Positions 22,959 to 31,350 of a stretch of DNA of 40,537 nucleotides are shown piece by piece. Origin of the DNA: Aggregatilineales bacterium (GTDB taxonomy: Bacteria > Chloroflexota > Anaerolineae > Aggregatilineales > Ch27); assembly GCA_029976025.1 (NCBI GenBank), contig JARKNX010000123.1:1-40537 (forward strand), read 5' to 3'. The first letter of the stretch is position 1, and each line of letters starts with the position of its first letter. The position numbers were made by a program, and so were the translations under genes. The notes beneath the pieces are model-generated. The model searched no databases, was not told where the DNA came from, and worked only from the letters and a program-made list of their open reading frames with translations.

Positions 22959-24248
22959 ATGGAATCGCTGCCACTCCCCCCCAGATTGTCGCGTTTTCTG
23001 GGTTATCCTCGTGTTGCTGGTCTGCCGGAAAAGCAGCAGCGCGGGCTGCGCAGCTTCTGGCTGGACGGCCTGTTCGCCTCCCTCGCGACTTCCTTTGTCG
23101 ATTCGTTTTATACGCTGTACCTGCTCAGCCTGCAGGCGACCAACGCCCAGATCGGGCTTTCCCAGACGCTGATCCAGCTTTCCGGCGCCGGCTTTGCCCT
23201 GCCCGGGGCGACCATGGCGGATCGCACCGGCCGCTACCAGCGGTTCTCCCTGTGGACATCGTTCCTCAGCCGGGCAATGTGGCTGGTGATGCTGGCGGCG
23301 CCGTTCGTGCTGGCGCCAGACCCGGCCATCTGGCTGGTGATCATCGGTTACGTGGGCACAGCGGCGTTCACCACGCTGGGCAATTCGGCCTGGACGGCCC
23401 TCACCGCCAACCTGGTGCCGCACCGCCTGCGCGGCGCGTACTTCGCGTCCCGCACCAGCATCATGCAGCTCGTGCGGCTGGTGACTATCCCCCTGGCCGG
23501 GTGGCTGATCACCACCATCGGCGGGACGGGCGGCTACCAGGTCAACCTGTTGATCGCCTTCCTGATCGGCCTGATATCGCTCCATTATTTCAGACAGGTC
23601 CCGGAATATGATGCGCCGCCGGCCCGGGTTCGCCAGAAGGGCGATTCCATGATGGCGGTGCTGCGGCAGCACCCGACCTTCCTGCGGTTCACCCTCGCCC
23701 ACGCGATCATGAACTTCGGGGTGATGATCGGCAGCCCGTTCTTTCAGGTTTATCTGGTGGAAGAAGCTGGCTTCGACGCGGCGACGGTCGGCCTTGTCAG
23801 CACAATGATGGTGTTCGCCACTATGGTCAGTATGTGGCTGTTCGGCCGCACCCACGACCGGCTGGGGATGGTGCGGACGATGCACTTCGGGCTGCTGACG
23901 CCGCTGCTGCCGGTCATGTGGCTGTGGATTCACGAACCCTGGCAGGGCTATGTGGTCAACCTGATTTCCGGCATCACCTGGGGGGCTTACAACCTGGGGG
24001 CGTTCAACCTGCTGCTGGCCTGCACACCGGACGCGTATCGCTCGCGCTATGTCGCCATCCACAGCACCATTGTCGCCGTCGCCGCGGCTATAGGGCCTGT
24101 GCTGGGCGGCTGGATACTGGATCAATCCAGCTTCACGGTCAATTTCGCCCTGTCAACGCTCTTCCGCAGCGCCGGCCTGATCTTCTTCCTGTACCTGGTA
24201 CGGGAACCCGCACACACCCCCCAGCCGTCTTCGACAGAGGCCCCCTGA
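22959..24248 (+). CDS. Major facilitator superfamily transporter
   Basis: A 429-residue transporter with about twelve membrane helices. The cytoplasmic motif A loop between helices 2 and 3 reads GATMADRTGRYQRF, and the equivalent in the second half reads LFGRTHDRLGMVRT. It has no substrate-specific motif I recognise; drug, sugar or metabolite export are all possible. Its stop codon abuts the stop of the convergent PII-like gene (24249). Upstream, at 22887-22915, CAGTACA and TGTACTG form a 7-bp inverted repeat that could be an operator. It is divergent from the two-component operon. Confidence 0.88.
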   Translation: MESLPLPPRLSRFLGYPRVAGLPEKQQRGLRSFWLDGLFASLATSFVDSFYTLYLLSLQATNAQIGLSQTLIQLSGAGFALPGATMADRTGRYQRFSLWTSFLSRAMWLVMLAAPFVLAPDPAIWLVIIGYVGTAAFTTLGNSAWTALTANLVPHRLRGAYFASRTSIMQLVRLVTIPLAGWLITTIGGTGGYQVNLLIAFLIGLISLHYFRQVPEYDAPPARVRQKGDSMMAVLRQHPTFLRFTLAHAIMNFGVMIGSPFFQVYLVEEAGFDAATVGLVSTMMVFATMVSMWLFGRTHDRLGMVRTMHFGLLTPLLPVMWLWIHEPWQGYVVNLISGITWGAYNLGAFNLLLACTPDAYRSRYVAIHSTIVAVAAAIGPVLGGWILDQSSFTVNFALSTLFRSAGLIFFLYLVREPAHTPQPSSTEAP

Positions 24249-24521
24249 TCAGATCTGCTCGAAGGCGTCCGTATTCACCACAAACAACGTAGCCCGGTGC
24301 TGGTCCGCCACCGGCTCGCTGTGGCAGGCGAAGCGAATCACATCCAGCGCGTTGGGGAGATGGTCCGCTTCCACGCCGACCAGCAGCGTCACCTGGCCCC
24401 GCCGCAGAAAGCCGCCCGTGCTGCTCAGGCGCGTCACCGGATACTGGTGAGCGACCAGGGCGTTAGCGACGCTTTCGGCATCCGCCTGTCCCACAATAGC
24501 AAGAATGAGTTTTTTGGCCAT
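24249..24521 (-). CDS. PII-like cyclic-di-AMP receptor paralogue, shortened loop
   Basis: A 90-residue protein of the PstA/DarA (DUF970) family. It keeps the strand-loop motif STGGFLRRGQVTLLVGV at about 33-50 and the C-terminal ATLFVVNTDAFEQI. Compared with its upstream paralogue it lacks about 18 residues in the long loop (CHSEPVADQHRATLF here). In PstA/DarA this region carries the large flexible loop that responds to cyclic-di-AMP. The ligand and partner may therefore differ. It lies 56 nt downstream of the paralogue and is probably co-transcribed. Confidence 0.85.
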   Translation of the reverse strand: MAKKLILAIVGQADAESVANALVAHQYPVTRLSSTGGFLRRGQVTLLVGVEADHLPNALDVIRFACHSEPVADQHRATLFVVNTDAFEQI

Positions 24522-24577
24522 TGCATATTATCCTGGGGAATTAGCACGCCCGGCGGTCAGCGCCGGAGCGGCGGCAA

Positions 24578-24904
24578 CTAAATCTGTTCGAAATGTTCCA
24601 CTTCCAGCACAAAAAGGGTTGCGCCGCCGACGGTCACTTCTACATAAGCATTCACCGACATCGGATGCTCGGCGGAATGCGGCGCAATCGGCATCATGCG
24701 GCTGCGGCGCTTGCATGTCTGGCGCAGCAGCCGCACCAGCTCCGGCACCTGCGCATCATCCACGCCGGACAGCAGCGTGGTGTTGCCCTGCCGGAAGAAT
24801 CCCCCCGTGCTGGCCACGCGGGTCACGCGTAGCCCGGCCCCGGTGAGGGCTTCAATGGCGCTGTCGGCGTCCAGGTCCTGTACCACTGATACTACGAGCT
24901 TCAT
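24578..24904 (-). CDS. PII-like cyclic-di-AMP receptor (PstA/DarA family)
   Basis: A 108-residue protein very similar to PstA/DarA: KLVVSVVQDLDAD at the N-terminus, STGGFFRQGNTTLLSGVDD at about 33-52, and VEVTVGGATLFVLEVEHFEQI at the end. In Firmicutes these trimeric PII-like proteins bind cyclic-di-AMP through the TGGFLRxGN region. The full-length loop (RRSRMMPIAPHSAEHP) is present. GGGAGAG stands before the ATG. The downstream gene is a shortened paralogue. No cyclic-di-AMP synthase lies in the window. Confidence 0.9.
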   Translation of the reverse strand: MKLVVSVVQDLDADSAIEALTGAGLRVTRVASTGGFFRQGNTTLLSGVDDAQVPELVRLLRQTCKRRSRMMPIAPHSAEHPMSVNAYVEVTVGGATLFVLEVEHFEQI

Positions 24905-25242
24905 CAGACATCTCTCCCGCGCGTCGACACACTGCTGGCAGATCGTACTATTGTTATATCACGTTTTAGCGCAGAGGCGGAATCCCGGCTGGCGATGCAC
25001 CGGCGAGGGGGGTGGAGGGCGCCGCCGTCTGGCCGGGGCAATTGGCCGCGCTCCGCGCCCCATCTGACCCGCCGTAACCGCCTGATACGGGGCGAAAAAC
25101 CCGCGATTCCCGGCTGAAATTCTATTTGAGAAAAACGTCACGAACCCCCGTGACGTATCACACTGCTGTATGAAGCGAGAAGAAACTATGATCACATAAC
25201 ATGCTCATCTCCGGGCTGGCTCTTTGTCAAGGAAGGTGTACT
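24905..25242. other. Intergenic region before the hydrogenase operon
   Basis: About 340 bp between divergent genes. It contains an inverted repeat at 25135-25156 (listed separately) and a TATGAT at 25188-25193 that could serve as a -10, without a good -35. No gene is evident. Confidence 0.5.
25135..25156. promoter_or_regulatory. Inverted repeat upstream of the hydrogenase operon
   Basis: ACGTCACG and CGTGACGT are perfect 8-bp arms around AACCCC, about 87 nt before the first hydrogenase start. No T-run follows. It is a candidate regulator site for the operon, or less likely a terminator. Confidence 0.45.
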
Positions 25243-25782
25243 GTGGAAGCGTGGCTGGCGATCCTGTTGATCGGGGCCGTGCTATGCGCCATCATGGCCA
25301 TCCGGTCGGCGCGACTCCTGGCCGCCGCGATCTGGCTGGCCGGCGTCAGTGCGCTGGTCTCACTCGTGCTGTATCTTCTGGGGGCGCAGATCATCGCCGT
25401 CATCGAGCTGAGCGTAGGAGCCGGCCTGGTGACGGTGTTGTTTGTATTTGCCATTAACATCGCCGGTGAAGAGGCGATGGACCTGCGCGGGCTTGTCCCG
25501 GAGCCTCTGGCCGTTGTGCTGGTCGGGGTAGCCGCCATCATGCTCGGGTGGATGGTCCTGCCCGCCCTCGGCGTCATCCCACCGCTGGCGGAATCGCCCT
25601 TCTCAGAACTGCTGTGGCAGGATCGCGGCCTGGATATTCTGGTCCAGATCGTCCTGATCTTCGCCGGCGTGATCGGCGTGCTGGGCCTGATCGGCGAAGC
25701 GCCCCGGGCCGTCCCCGCTCACCCCCCGGGCGAGGCGGAGCTGGAAGCGGGCAGCGAGAGCCTGAAGGAGATCGAGGCATGA
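25243..25782 (+). CDS. Hydrogenase membrane subunit, NuoJ/MbhD-E-like
   Basis: A 179-residue membrane protein. The GTG at 25243 is preferred to an ATG 14 codons earlier because AAGGAAGG lies 6 nt before it and the protein then begins directly with helix 1 (EAWLAILLIGAVLC). About five helices are visible, with the NuoJ-like segment AQIIAVIELSVGAGLVTVLFVFAINI in the middle. The C-terminal tail is acidic. In complex I and Mbh-type hydrogenases this subunit sits between the proton-pump modules and the electron-transfer arm. It is the first gene of the operon; its TGA overlaps the next ATG (ATGA). Confidence 0.8.
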   Translation: MEAWLAILLIGAVLCAIMAIRSARLLAAAIWLAGVSALVSLVLYLLGAQIIAVIELSVGAGLVTVLFVFAINIAGEEAMDLRGLVPEPLAVVLVGVAAIMLGWMVLPALGVIPPLAESPFSELLWQDRGLDILVQIVLIFAGVIGVLGLIGEAPRAVPAHPPGEAELEAGSESLKEIEA

Positions 25783-26090
25783 CGGATACGGCGCTTCAGA
25801 TCATCGTCATCGGCGTGCTGGGCCTGGTCGGCGTCGGGCTGTATGGCCTGCTGGCGGTGCGCAACCTGATCAAAGTCATTGTCGCCCTCCAGATCGCGGT
25901 CAAGGGGGTCCTGCTCGGGCTGGTCGCCGCCGGGATGGCGAGCGGGCAGCCGAACCTGGGCGAGAGCCTGGCGGTGACTGTGATTGTGGCCGATACGATT
26001 GTGGCGGTTGTCGGGCTGGCGCTGGCGGTGCAGGTGCGCCGGCATGTCGGGACGCTGGATATCAAGGCGCTGTCCAGCCTGCAAAGGTAG
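25779..26090 (+). CDS. Hydrogenase membrane subunit, NuoK/MnhC-like
   Basis: A 103-residue protein with three helices (about 8-26, 33-52 and 62-84), the length and pattern of NuoK/MrpC. PNLGESLAVTVIVADTIVAVVGLALAVQ resembles the third helix of the family and places an acidic residue within it. It starts within the stop of the NuoJ-like gene. NuoK-like subunits carry membrane-embedded acidic residues on the proton path. MbhG and MnhC are the closest functional comparison. Confidence 0.8.
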   Translation: MTDTALQIIVIGVLGLVGVGLYGLLAVRNLIKVIVALQIAVKGVLLGLVAAGMASGQPNLGESLAVTVIVADTIVAVVGLALAVQVRRHVGTLDIKALSSLQR

Positions 26091-26099
26091 GAGGCATTC

Positions 26100-27857
26100 G
26101 TGGCAAACAGCCTGATCATCCTGCTGGTCATCGGCCTGCCCTGGGCGGGCGCGCTGGTGGTGTGGCTGGTTGGCGACCGGCGCCCCGGCTGGCAGCACCG
26201 GCTGGCCGTCCTGTTCAGCGCGGCGGCGGCCGTCGTGGCGACGGTGCTGCTGTTCGGCGCTACCGACCGGCCCGTCCTGACCATCCCGCTTGGCCCGGTC
26301 TTCGGCGATATGACTTTCATCCCGGACGGGTTAGCCGCCCTGCTGACGGCTATCGCCGCCATCATCGGCTGCCTGGCCGTCATTTTCTCCATGGATTACA
26401 TGCGCGGCGAGCAGCAGCTTGGCCGCTACTACGCGCTGGTGCTGTTCTTCATCGGCGCCATGATCGGGCTGGTGCTGAGCGGCAGCCTGCTCCAGATGTT
26501 CTTCTTCTGGGAGATCACGGCGCTGTGCTCCTACGCTCTCATTTCCTTTAATAATGACGATCCCAAAGCTGTCGCCGGCGGCATCAAGGCGCTGGTGGTC
26601 ACGACGCTCGGCGGCGTCGGCCTGCTGATCGGCGCGCTGGTCATCGTCGGCTACACCGGCAGCTACCAGATCGCCGACTTTCTGGCACAGGCCCACACCC
26701 TGCCGGCGGATGTGCTGGCCCTGATCGCCTTTGGCTTCCTGCTGGCGGCGGCGGCGAAATCCGCCCAGTTCCCCTTCCAGACCTGGCTCCCCGGCGCGAT
26801 GGAAGCGCCGTCCCCGATCAGCGCCCTGATCCACGCGGCGACGATGGTCAACGCCGGCGTGTACCTGCTGTTCCGCTTCTATCCGGCTTTCGCGGCCGTC
26901 CCCAACTGGACGGCGGCGGTGACCCTGGTCGGGCTGGCCTCGGTGCTGCTGGCCGGCCTGATGGCCCTGGCCGCCCACGACCTCAAGCGGGCGCTGGCTT
27001 TCTCCACCATCAGCCAGCTCGGCTACATGGTCTACGCCATCGGCGCCGGCGGCCTGTTCGCCAGCCAGTTCCACCTGCTCAGCCACGCCGTATTCAAGGC
27101 GCTGCTCTTCCTGGCGGCGGGCGCGGTCATCCACGCGGCGGGCACGCGCGACATGCGCCTGATGGGCGGCCTGGGCCAGAAGATGCCCCTCGTGCGCGCC
27201 GTATTCGTGATCGGGGCGCTGGCTCTGGCGGGCGTGCCCATCCTCAACGGCTTCTGGAGCAAGGAGCTGGTGCTGGAAGCCGGGCTGGTTAGCGATACGC
27301 CCTGGGTGATCGGCGCGATCCTCGGCGCGGGCCTGACGGCGCTGTACACGGCGCGGATGATCGGGCTGGTGTTCCACGGCCAGCCGCGCTCGGAGCTGCC
27401 CGCCCATGACGCGCCCCCGGCCATGCGCTTCTCGCTGGTTGTCCTGGCCGCCGGCGCCCTGACTACGTGGCTGCTGGTCGGGCCGCTGAGCGCCCTGTTC
27501 GCCCGGACGCTCTCCGCCGTTTACGGCATTCACGCGCTGACGCTGCTGGAGATGATCGAAGAAGTGCTGGCCACGCCGGCGACCTGGCTGGTCCTGCTGC
27601 TGGTGGCGCTCGGCTTCGCTGCGTGGCAGCAGCGGAGCTGGCTGGCCGGGCTGGCGAAGGCTCTCGCGCCCATCGCCTGGGTAGCCTCCCATGACTTCGG
27701 CTTCGAATGGCTTAACCGCCAGATCGTGCGGGTCACGATGGGGACGGCGGAAGTCACGCGCATCACCCAGACCGGCGTCCTGGGCTGGAATGTGGTGGGT
27801 ATCATCGGCGGGCTGATTGTGGTGCTGGCCCTGCTGGTGCTCGTGTGGGGGGCATAA
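26100..27857 (+). CDS. Hydrogenase antiporter-like subunit, NuoL/MnhA type
   Basis: A 585-residue membrane protein starting at GTG 26100 after AGGAGG. It has the proton-antiporter fold of NuoL and MrpA. Glu138 (FFFWEITALCSYALISF), Lys220 (AAAAKSAQFPFQTWLP) and His245 (SALIHAATMVNAG) match the conserved ion-path residues of the family. About fourteen core helices are followed by an extra C-terminal portion (WLNRQIVRVTMG...IIGGLIVVLALLVLVWG), as in NuoL, where the extension includes a lateral helix. It should translocate H+ or Na+ when the enzyme makes or uses H2. The gene for the second antiporter-like subunit starts 5 nt later. Confidence 0.9.
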   Translation: MANSLIILLVIGLPWAGALVVWLVGDRRPGWQHRLAVLFSAAAAVVATVLLFGATDRPVLTIPLGPVFGDMTFIPDGLAALLTAIAAIIGCLAVIFSMDYMRGEQQLGRYYALVLFFIGAMIGLVLSGSLLQMFFFWEITALCSYALISFNNDDPKAVAGGIKALVVTTLGGVGLLIGALVIVGYTGSYQIADFLAQAHTLPADVLALIAFGFLLAAAAKSAQFPFQTWLPGAMEAPSPISALIHAATMVNAGVYLLFRFYPAFAAVPNWTAAVTLVGLASVLLAGLMALAAHDLKRALAFSTISQLGYMVYAIGAGGLFASQFHLLSHAVFKALLFLAAGAVIHAAGTRDMRLMGGLGQKMPLVRAVFVIGALALAGVPILNGFWSKELVLEAGLVSDTPWVIGAILGAGLTALYTARMIGLVFHGQPRSELPAHDAPPAMRFSLVVLAAGALTTWLLVGPLSALFARTLSAVYGIHALTLLEMIEEVLATPATWLVLLLVALGFAAWQQRSWLAGLAKALAPIAWVASHDFGFEWLNRQIVRVTMGTAEVTRITQTGVLGWNVVGIIGGLIVVLALLVLVWGA

Positions 27858-27861
27858 CGCG

Positions 27862-29352
27862 ATGGTGGCTTTTATGTGGCTCATTATCCTGCCTCTGCTG
27901 GCATCCCCCGCGGTATACCTGATCGGCCACTGGGGCAGCCGGCAGAACTACCCTAACGCCGGGCGGCAGGCGGGCCTGATCGCCCTGCTGGCGACCTGGG
28001 TCCCGTTCATCCTGGCGGCGAACACCTTCTCCATTTCCGGGGCGCTCACTCTGACTATCGGCGCGATGTCGCTGGAGCTGGACGGGCTGGCCCTGCTGCT
28101 GGCGGCGCTTTCCCTGGGGCTGGGCACGCTGGTAGCCCTGTACTCCGCCGAATATATGAGCGCCGACGCCAGCCAGGAAAAATTCTACGCGATGCTGGTG
28201 CTGCTGGTGGCGATCATGATCGGGCTTGGCTGCGCCACCGATCTGTTCAACCTGTGGCTGTGGTTCGAGGCGATGGCGGTCTCGTCGTACCTGCTGGTCG
28301 CGTTTTACCGGGAGCAGCCGGCGTCGCTGGAAGCCGGCGTCAAATATCTGGTGCAAAGCGCGGTCGGCTCAGTCTTTGTGCTGCTGGGCATCTGCGTAGT
28401 GCTGGCCGCCACCGGGACGACGAACCTGAGCGCGATCCGGGCGACATCGGCGCTAACCCCGACCTTCATGGCGGCGGGCGCGCTGTTCATCATCGGGTTC
28501 GGCGTCAAGGCGGCGCTGGTCCCTATGCACACCTGGCTGCCGGACGCCCATTCGCAGGCCCCCAGCGGCATCAGCGCCATGCTCTCCGGCGTGGTGATCG
28601 AGGCCGGCCTGATCGCCCTGCTGCGGGCGCTGGCGGCGCTGAGCGGGATGGCGGTCTCATGGGGCGTCCTGCTGATCGGCTTCGGTGTGATCAATCTGCT
28701 GGCCGGCAACCTGCTGGCCCTGCGTCAGCGGCAGGTCAAGCGCCTGCTGGCCTATTCCAGCCTGTCCCATGTCGGCTATATGCTGATCGGCCTGGGCGTC
28801 GGCGTCTACGCCGGTCAGGCGGCGGGCATCGAGGGCGGCCTGTTCCATATGCTGACGCACGGCATGATGAAGGGCCTGGCCTTCCTTTCGGCGGGCGCGC
28901 TGCTGTGGGCGCTTTACATCCGGCGCGGCCAGCACGGCGCGCTGACTATCGACGATCTGAACGGGGCGTCGCGCCGCTATCCGCTGATGGCCTTCACGCT
29001 GGCGGTGGCCGTGCTGGCCCTGGGCGGGCTGCCGCCGCTGGCCGGCTTTATGTCCAAATGGCTGATCTTTCTGGCCGGCGCGCAGACCCACAATATGTTC
29101 ATCGTGGCGGTTGTGATCTTCGCCGGCCTCAACAGCGTGCTCTCGCTGGTCTATTACGCGCCGATCGTCAACGCGCTGTACCGCAAAGAGCCGTCCAACG
29201 CTGTCCTGGCGGGCGGCGCGCTGCCGGTGACGATCCTCATCCCGATTCTGGCGCTGACCGGCGGGGTGATCCTTCTGGGCTTCTGGCCCTCGCTGCTGTC
29301 CGGGCTGGTCGGCCCGGCCAGCCAGGCGCTGCTGGCCGCCCTGGGCGGGTAG
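27862..29352 (+). CDS. Hydrogenase antiporter-like subunit, NuoN/MnhD/MbhH type
   Basis: A 496-residue membrane protein. The ATG at 27862 is preferred to an ATG 15 codons upstream that would lie inside the previous gene. Conserved ion-path residues are Glu136 (LWLWFEAMAVSSYLL), Lys216, His223 and His230 (FGVKAALVPMHTWLPDAHSQAP). The length fits the 14-helix core without a lateral extension, as in NuoN or MrpD. Only two antiporter-like subunits are present in the operon, where complex I has three (L, M, N). Confidence 0.9.
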   Translation: MVAFMWLIILPLLASPAVYLIGHWGSRQNYPNAGRQAGLIALLATWVPFILAANTFSISGALTLTIGAMSLELDGLALLLAALSLGLGTLVALYSAEYMSADASQEKFYAMLVLLVAIMIGLGCATDLFNLWLWFEAMAVSSYLLVAFYREQPASLEAGVKYLVQSAVGSVFVLLGICVVLAATGTTNLSAIRATSALTPTFMAAGALFIIGFGVKAALVPMHTWLPDAHSQAPSGISAMLSGVVIEAGLIALLRALAALSGMAVSWGVLLIGFGVINLLAGNLLALRQRQVKRLLAYSSLSHVGYMLIGLGVGVYAGQAAGIEGGLFHMLTHGMMKGLAFLSAGALLWALYIRRGQHGALTIDDLNGASRRYPLMAFTLAVAVLALGGLPPLAGFMSKWLIFLAGAQTHNMFIVAVVIFAGLNSVLSLVYYAPIVNALYRKEPSNAVLAGGALPVTILIPILALTGGVILLGFWPSLLSGLVGPASQALLAALGG

Positions 29353-29430
29353 CGCCCACAATGAACGAGGCCGCATCCTTCTGGCCGGCTGGTCAGGGCG
29401 ATGCGGACTGAGTGAAATGGAAGTGCAGTC

Positions 29431-29922
29431 ATGACCACGACAGGAGGTATCGCACCACAGGATCGGCGGGAGCGCGCGCTGGCTGCGCTGCAGGAAGCCT
29501 CCGCTGAGGCTGTCGGTTACTTTCATCAGGTGGATGCCAGCCTGTTCGACGGCTACCAGAACGCCCATGAAGTGCTGGCCCATCTGTTGTTCTGGCAGTG
29601 CGAGCACATCACGGTGGCCCACGCGCTGCTGGCGGGGCAGGAGCCGCCGCTGCAAAGCGGGACGCTGGCCGCCCTCAACCGCCGCGCCTGCCGCGAGCTG
29701 AAAGGGCTGACCATGCAGCAGATGACCGATCAGTTCGCCGTCCAGGCGGAGGAGCTGGATGCCCTGCTGCGCCGGCTGCCGGACTGGGGCATCCCCTTCC
29801 CGATCAAGCAGGGCGGGCTGAAATGCACGGTGGAGGACCGGGTGTTCGCCCTGGCCACCCATATTGACAAGCATGTGGCGACGCTGCGCCGGGCCGCGGT
29901 CCGGGCTTCTGATACGTATTGA
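29431..29922 (+). CDS. DinB/YfiT-like helical protein inside the hydrogenase operon
   Basis: A 163-residue soluble, mostly helical protein. NAHEVLAHLLFWQCEHI (about 44-60) and ATHIDKHVATLRRA (about 142-155) fit the four-helix DinB fold, in which three histidines can bind a metal. Family members include thiol-dependent transferases and many proteins of unknown role. It lies between the NuoN-like and NuoA-like genes (78 and 51 nt gaps), breaking an otherwise tight run of hydrogenase genes. Its link with the hydrogenase is unknown; metal handling or a late insertion are both possible. Confidence 0.7.
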   Translation: MTTTGGIAPQDRRERALAALQEASAEAVGYFHQVDASLFDGYQNAHEVLAHLLFWQCEHITVAHALLAGQEPPLQSGTLAALNRRACRELKGLTMQQMTDQFAVQAEELDALLRRLPDWGIPFPIKQGGLKCTVEDRVFALATHIDKHVATLRRAAVRASDTY

Positions 29923-29973
29923 TCGGCGCGGGCAGGGGACTGCCGGGCGCTGAGAACGGACGATCTGATCGAG

Positions 29974-30291
29974 ATGACTCTGCAAATTTTGCTCACCCCT
30001 CCCATCGCCTTTCTGATCTACCTGGTGCTGGTCGGCATCCTGTCCGGCGTGGGCCGGGTGCTGGCCGGGCCGGGGACAGAAAATCCGATCAAGAGCAGCA
30101 CGTACGCCAGCGGCGAGGTCGCGCCAACGCGCGCCGCTGCGCCCGGCTACCGTCCTTTTTTCGTGATCGCGCTGTTCTTCGCCGTCCTGCACCTGGGCGT
30201 CCTGATTCTGGCGACCGGGACCTTCACCCCGATCACGGTGGTGTACCTGATCGGCCTGATGCTGGCTTTGCTGGCGCTGATTCTGGGGTAG
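29974..30291 (+). CDS. Hydrogenase membrane subunit, NuoA-like
   Basis: A 105-residue protein with three helices. The loop after helix 1 contains SSTYASGEVAPTRAAAPGYRPFF, which matches the NuoA pattern (FESG... followed by helix 2), and the helix begins FFVIALFFAVLHLGVLIL. The acidic residue common in helix 2 of true NuoA (FDVE) is replaced by LHLG. NuoA lies next to NuoH and NuoJ at the quinone-site end of complex I. Hydrogenases of the Ech and Hyc types lack it, so its presence makes this operon more complex I-like. Confidence 0.75.
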   Translation: MTLQILLTPPIAFLIYLVLVGILSGVGRVLAGPGTENPIKSSTYASGEVAPTRAAAPGYRPFFVIALFFAVLHLGVLILATGTFTPITVVYLIGLMLALLALILG

Positions 30292-30338
30292 CGCGCTCGC
30301 GCCGCCCCGGTTAGTCCCTGGAGGACATACCGCACATT

Positions 30339-30869
30339 ATGGCTACTTCACTGTTAGACTCCATCACTGCCGGGCTGAAGACCTGGGCGCGGGTCAATTC
30401 GCCCTGGGCCATTCACTTCAACAGCGGCTCCTGTAACGGCTGCGACATCGAGATTCTGGCGACGCTCACCCCGCGCTACGATCTGGAGCGCTTCGGGATC
30501 AAGCTCCAGGGCAGCCCGCGCCACGCCGATGTCCTGATCTGCACCGGGCCGGTCACTCGCCAGGCTCACGACCGCCTGCTGCGTATCTACGAGCAGATGC
30601 CGGAACCCAAATTCGTGGTGGCCGTCGGCTCCTGCGCCCTCTCCGGCGGCGTGTTCGAGGGGCTGTACAACGTCATCGGCGGCATCGATCAGGTGCTCCC
30701 GGTGGACGCCTATGTGCCCGGCTGTCCGCCCCGCCCGGAGGCGATCATCGACGGCGTGGCCAAGCTGCTGGCCAGCCTCAGTAACCCCGGCCCGAAGCTG
30801 TCAACCCCCGCATCCGGGGCGCCGGCTGAGTCAGCGCCTGCGGCTGAGGTGGCTGAGGAGGTGGTATGA
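30339..30869 (+). CDS. [NiFe] hydrogenase small subunit, NuoB/MbhJ-like
   Basis: A 176-residue iron-sulfur subunit. The proximal [4Fe-4S] ligands are Cys32 and Cys35 (NSGSCNGCDIEIL), Cys99 (VGSCALSGG) and Cys129 (VPGCPPRPE). The CxxC form and the SGSCNGCDIE signature are typical of group 4 hydrogenase small subunits; complex I NuoB has adjacent cysteines (CC) instead. The C-terminus after about 147 is a disordered Ala/Pro/Glu-rich tail. It passes electrons to the nickel site in the NuoD-like subunit. The stop overlaps the next start (ATGA). Confidence 0.93.
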   Translation: MATSLLDSITAGLKTWARVNSPWAIHFNSGSCNGCDIEILATLTPRYDLERFGIKLQGSPRHADVLICTGPVTRQAHDRLLRIYEQMPEPKFVVAVGSCALSGGVFEGLYNVIGGIDQVLPVDAYVPGCPPRPEAIIDGVAKLLASLSNPGPKLSTPASGAPAESAPAAEVAEEVV

Positions 30870-31345
30870 TGAATACAGAAGAGCTGCTGGCCGCTGCCGG
30901 GGCGCTGCTGGAGCCCTGGACGGTCGAGAAGACGACGCCGGAAGAAGGGCGTGTGGATATTGTGGTGGAGGCTGACCACCTGATCGAGGCGGTCACGGCG
31001 CTGGTCAATGCGAAGTGGGGCTATCTCTCCGCCCTGACCGGCCTGGACCTGGGGCCGGAAGCCGGCCGCATGGAGGCGCTCTATCACTTCTGCCACTACG
31101 CCGCTGTGCTGACGCTGCGCGTCCGGCTGGGGCGGGAGACCCCGGTCCTCCCGACGGTGTGCGGCGTGATCCCGTCGACGAGCTTTTTTGAGCGCGAGCT
31201 GAGTGAGATGTTCGGCATCACGGTGGAGGGCACGCCTAACACCGATCATCTCTTCCTGCCGGACAACTGGCCCACTGACACTTACCCGCTGCGCAAGGAC
31301 TTCGACGCATCCGCGCTCAGGGCGCAGGACGAGAACAGGGGATAA
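30866..31345 (+). CDS. Hydrogenase subunit, NuoC/MbhK-like
   Basis: A 159-residue soluble subunit. VNAKWGYLSALTGLDLG (about 48-64) and PSTSFFERELSEMFGITVEG (about 102-121) are the conserved NuoC segments. The protein ends with LFLPDNWPTDTYPLRKDFD, the usual C-terminal motif. It helps to join the small and large hydrogenase subunits. The ATG overlaps the NuoB-like stop. Confidence 0.93.
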   Translation: MMNTEELLAAAGALLEPWTVEKTTPEEGRVDIVVEADHLIEAVTALVNAKWGYLSALTGLDLGPEAGRMEALYHFCHYAAVLTLRVRLGRETPVLPTVCGVIPSTSFFERELSEMFGITVEGTPNTDHLFLPDNWPTDTYPLRKDFDASALRAQDENRG

Positions 31346-31350
31346 CCATC

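Noticed and set aside
26331-27884. A 517-codon minus-strand frame opposite the NuoL-like gene
   Set aside because: Gln/Arg/His-rich antisense shadow of a conserved membrane protein gene.
29361-29411. A 16-codon ORF (MNEAASFWPAGQGDAD) between the NuoN-like and DinB-like genes
   Set aside because: Too short, no ribosome-binding site and no known counterpart.
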